From an uncultured Bacteroidales bacterium (GTDB taxonomy: Bacteria > Bacteroidota > Bacteroidia > Bacteroidales > P3), in NCBI GenBank assembly GCA_947097635.1, contig CAMURW010000073.1:1-7514 (forward strand): a stretch of DNA of 7,514 nt, given 5' to 3'. Positions 7,366 through 7,514 of the stretch are shown piece after piece. Below the pieces are notes generated by a model that saw only the letters and a program-made list of their open reading frames with translations, made no database searches and had not been told where the DNA came from. Every line of letters begins with the position of its first letter. Position 1 is the stretch's first letter. The translations under genes and the position numbers were made by a program.

Positions 7366-7465
7366 CAAAATTTACCCCCCTATTTTTGAATATTTTATTT
7401 CACTGAATTCTATAGAGAAAAACAAACGATGGGGGTGTCGGTATGTAACATTAACGATAAAAGAA

Positions 7466-7514
7466 TTATGCCACTCCGGTGAAAACAGCGTACTGAAAGT
7501 CCGTTACGATGCCA
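7466..7514 (-). CDS. Possible C-terminal end of an upstream leftward gene (15 codons)
   Basis: The minus-strand frame entering at the right edge reads GIVTDFQYAVFTGVA and stops at TAA (7468-7466). Base composition changes here: 7469-7514 is about half G+C, like the giant gene, while the DNA to its left is strongly AT-rich. A second minus frame continues to TAG at 7412-7410 but runs into AT-rich DNA and reads less like protein. The plus strand has an open frame here but no start codon for it. Too short to name. Confidence 0.3.
   Translation of the reverse strand, partial: GIVTDFQYAVFTGVA

Larger units (their letters stand above)
7070..7465. other. AT-rich intergenic region
   Basis: About 395 bases with no convincing gene; short ATG frames such as 7429-7482 on the plus strand stop within 18 codons. 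It contains the candidate promoter and hairpin, an eight-T run at 7141-7148, and small palindromes (TTTGCAAA at 7146-7153, TACGTA at 7216-7221). The 20 bases before the giant gene's ATG are almost all A and T with no Shine-Dalgarno. A second TAnnTTTG match faces right at 7381-7388, with no gene seen after it. Confidence 0.6.

Noticed and set aside
7381..7388. Rightward TAnnTTTG match (TATTTTTG)
   Set aside because: No rightward gene with a usable start follows; ATG at 7429 stops after 17 codons. No TTTG box is found at proper spacing.

Overview
The window holds essentially one gene. A single open reading frame runs leftward on the minus strand from an ATG at 7069 down to base 1 and leaves the window still open. 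That gives at least 2,356 codons with no stop. I checked the register at about 20 landmark codons from residue 1 to residue 2321, and all fall in the same frame, so there is no sign of a frameshift. Every long plus-strand open frame here lies antisense to this gene and looks like a shadow of it.

The product is a giant modular secreted protein. A signal peptide is followed by fibronectin type III-like domains (Fn3, eight complete and one cut), four MAM/cleaved-adhesin-like jelly-roll domains (M), one CUB-like domain, and four copies of a ~175-190 residue module that I cannot name (A). The order is SP-A-F-M-F-A-F-M-F-CUB-F-A-F-M-F-M-F-A-F..., a repeating A-F-M-F cassette with one inserted CUB and one extra M-F pair. 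This looks like growth by cassette duplication.

The architecture (C-x-x-P Fn3 starts, Cys-Gly-x-Asp FG loops, IDD/VDD-ended jelly rolls), the AT-rich leader without a Shine-Dalgarno, and a TAnnTTTG-type promoter element point to the Bacteroidota, most likely a host-associated Bacteroidales. Such proteins are usually exported by the Sec system and then by the type IX secretion system. The C-terminal sorting domain that would prove this is outside the window.

Region by region: 1-7069 is the giant gene. 7070-7465 is AT-rich intergenic DNA with a candidate promoter at 7210-7217 and a weak hairpin at 7341-7365. 7466-7514 may be the last 15 codons of another leftward gene. I see no RNA genes, CRISPR array, insertion sequence or attachment site.
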